The notes below the pieces were generated by a model that saw only the letters and a list, made by a program, of their open reading frames with translations, did no database searches and was not told the origin of the DNA. From IMG/VR virus record IMGVR_UViG_3300046736_000149, positions 1 through 26,294 of that record: a stretch of 26,294 nucleotides of DNA. One strand, given 5' to 3'. Every line of letters starts with the position of its first letter. The stretch's first letter is position 1. Origin of the DNA: a virus. Both the position numbers and the translations under genes were made by a program. Below, piece by piece: positions 25,512 to 26,294 of this stretch.

Positions 25512-26294
25512 GTGGCAGAAGATCCATACCATCCCCGGCCTGAAGATTCTCAGATCGATCCGCATCCGTTTCGGGCTTCGTTTCACGGACGCGAAGATGG
25601 TTCGCCCGGTCATCTCGCAGTCGAATCAGGTTATGTGATCCCCGGGGGTTTCCTCGCCGGCTTCGAAGCCATCCTTCCCTCTCTCAATGCCCTGCCTCTT
25701 CAGAATCCAGTGCATACAGGCGAGATTACGCACATCGTTGACCCCCCGATAGGTGACTATTATTTAGAGGCCACTGGGTCGTGGAGGACGATAGGAGCGG
25801 ATGGGGCGGATCAGATTGAACTGTTCCAACCTGTCACGGCTGAAGTCCTCCATCGAAACGACCTGACTCTCACAGACGACACCAAGCGGGCTCTGAAGAT
25901 CTTCAGGCTGGAGAGTGACGGGCGTGTGAGCCAGTACATCCGAAGCGATATCCCGATGAACTTAACGCGGAATGTCACGACTCCTGATCCGCCGATTGAC
26001 CCGCCGCCAACTGAGCCAAGCAGCAGTTCAAGCTCGTCGTCATCCAGTTCCTCCTCGTCATCCTCGTCCAGCAGCGGTCCTGGTCCTGACAACGCCGCCT
26101 TCGTCCACTGGTTCATCCCCCCGGATGAAGTGCTCCCAGAGGAAACCTACTGGATGGACGTCACCTTCCGCAACCTTGGGGATACGTGGTATCCCGGCTT
26201 CGAAAAGCTCCTGCCCACGGCTTACGACTGGGGGATGTTCGAAGTGCCGCTGCCGGCTGTGACCCCACCAGGAGTCGAGCGCACATTCAACGTC
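25512..26294 (+). CDS. Large adhesin-like virion protein with poly-Ser linker (3' part beyond window)
   Basis: From GTG 25512 the frame stays open for 261 codons to the window end. An N-terminal domain (residues about 1-165) has no recognised family. Residues 170-188 are 19 consecutive serines, using mixed codons, before PGPDNAAF. After it comes FVHWFIPPDEVLPEETYWMD, then VTFRNLGDTWYPGFEKL, a W-G-M-F-E-V-P-L segment and PAVTPPGVERTFNV. The order F-V-x-x-x-I-P, V-x-P-E-x-x-Y, V-T-x-R-N-x-G-x-x-W, W-G, L-P, V-x-P-G matches NBR1-like Ig domains of surface proteins. An Ig domain on a flexible serine stalk would serve attachment to the host or stabilise the virion. No better start (ATG) exists upstream in frame before the HNH stop. 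Confidence 0.65.
   Translation, partial: MAEDPYHPRPEDSQIDPHPFRASFHGREDGSPGHLAVESGYVIPGGFLAGFEAILPSLNALPLQNPVHTGEITHIVDPPIGDYYLEATGSWRTIGADGADQIELFQPVTAEVLHRNDLTLTDDTKRALKIFRLESDGRVSQYIRSDIPMNLTRNVTTPDPPIDPPPTEPSSSSSSSSSSSSSSSSSSSGPGPDNAAFVHWFIPPDEVLPEETYWMDVTFRNLGDTWYPGFEKLLPTAYDWGMFEVPLPAVTPPGVERTFNV

Noticed and set aside
1-26294. tRNA genes or a CRISPR array
   Set aside because: No cloverleaf with a GTTCRA-type T-loop was noticed and no regularly spaced direct repeats with unique spacers occur; the repeats found are irregularly spaced or tandem. A tRNAscan or CRISPR search was not possible here.

Overview
The window is part of a tailed double-stranded DNA bacteriophage (or prophage) genome. 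It holds a leftward block of small accessory, regulatory and DNA-modification genes (bases 1-5592) and a rightward block of packaging, lysis, adsorption and capsid genes (5682-26294). The best clue to the host is a secreted protein at 5682-6290 that ends in a VPEGG-type PEP-CTERM/VPDSG-CTERM sorting signal, a signature common in Verrucomicrobiota. Many genes also lack a Shine-Dalgarno sequence and have A/C-rich leaders, which fits that host group or a relative. Host assignment is inference. No integrase, tape measure or DNA polymerase lies in the window, so lifestyle and tail type stay open.

Leftward block: a helix-turn-helix regulator (2269-1760) heads a compact run of six unfamiliar genes going off the left edge. 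To its right a gene-free stretch (2270-2836) carries a long inverted repeat, a nested dyad centred on an A-tract and four copies of a 12-bp palindrome; it looks like a replication origin or main control region. Then come three small phage-type genes, one of the W-N-Y-E-T-W (DUF7249-like) family, two of them preceded by TAACC pentamer repeats where a ribosome-binding site should be. A second gene-free stretch (4092-4470) holds a perfect 18-bp palindrome, a 31-bp alternating purine-pyrimidine tract and a strong hairpin. The block begins at a cytosine-C5 DNA methyltransferase whose gene contains a long second open frame.

Junction: the methyltransferase and the PEP-CTERM gene diverge from about 90 bp. 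The PEP-CTERM gene is bounded by two copies of a dispersed GCGAGC-type repeat and followed by an intrinsic terminator, as expected of a moron (an independently acquired cargo gene). A small helix-turn-helix gene faces it.

Rightward block: terminase small subunit; small virion-like proteins; a lysis cassette (2-TM holin-like protein, two small lipoproteins, a 1-TM coiled-coil protein, Cys/His endolysin); an inverted HNH endonuclease gene; a tail fibre; two small linker genes; two beta-helix tailspikes sharing an N-terminal attachment module; terminase large subunit; portal; a small coiled-coil protein; a scaffold-like protein; major capsid protein; a small protein; a head-tail adaptor-like protein; a PAPS-reductase-like PP-loop enzyme; an unknown structural-type protein; a second HNH endonuclease of different base composition; and the start of a large protein with a 19-serine linker and an NBR1-like Ig domain. 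Most neighbours overlap by 1-4 bases (ATGA/GTGA), so the block is probably translated as a coupled late operon.
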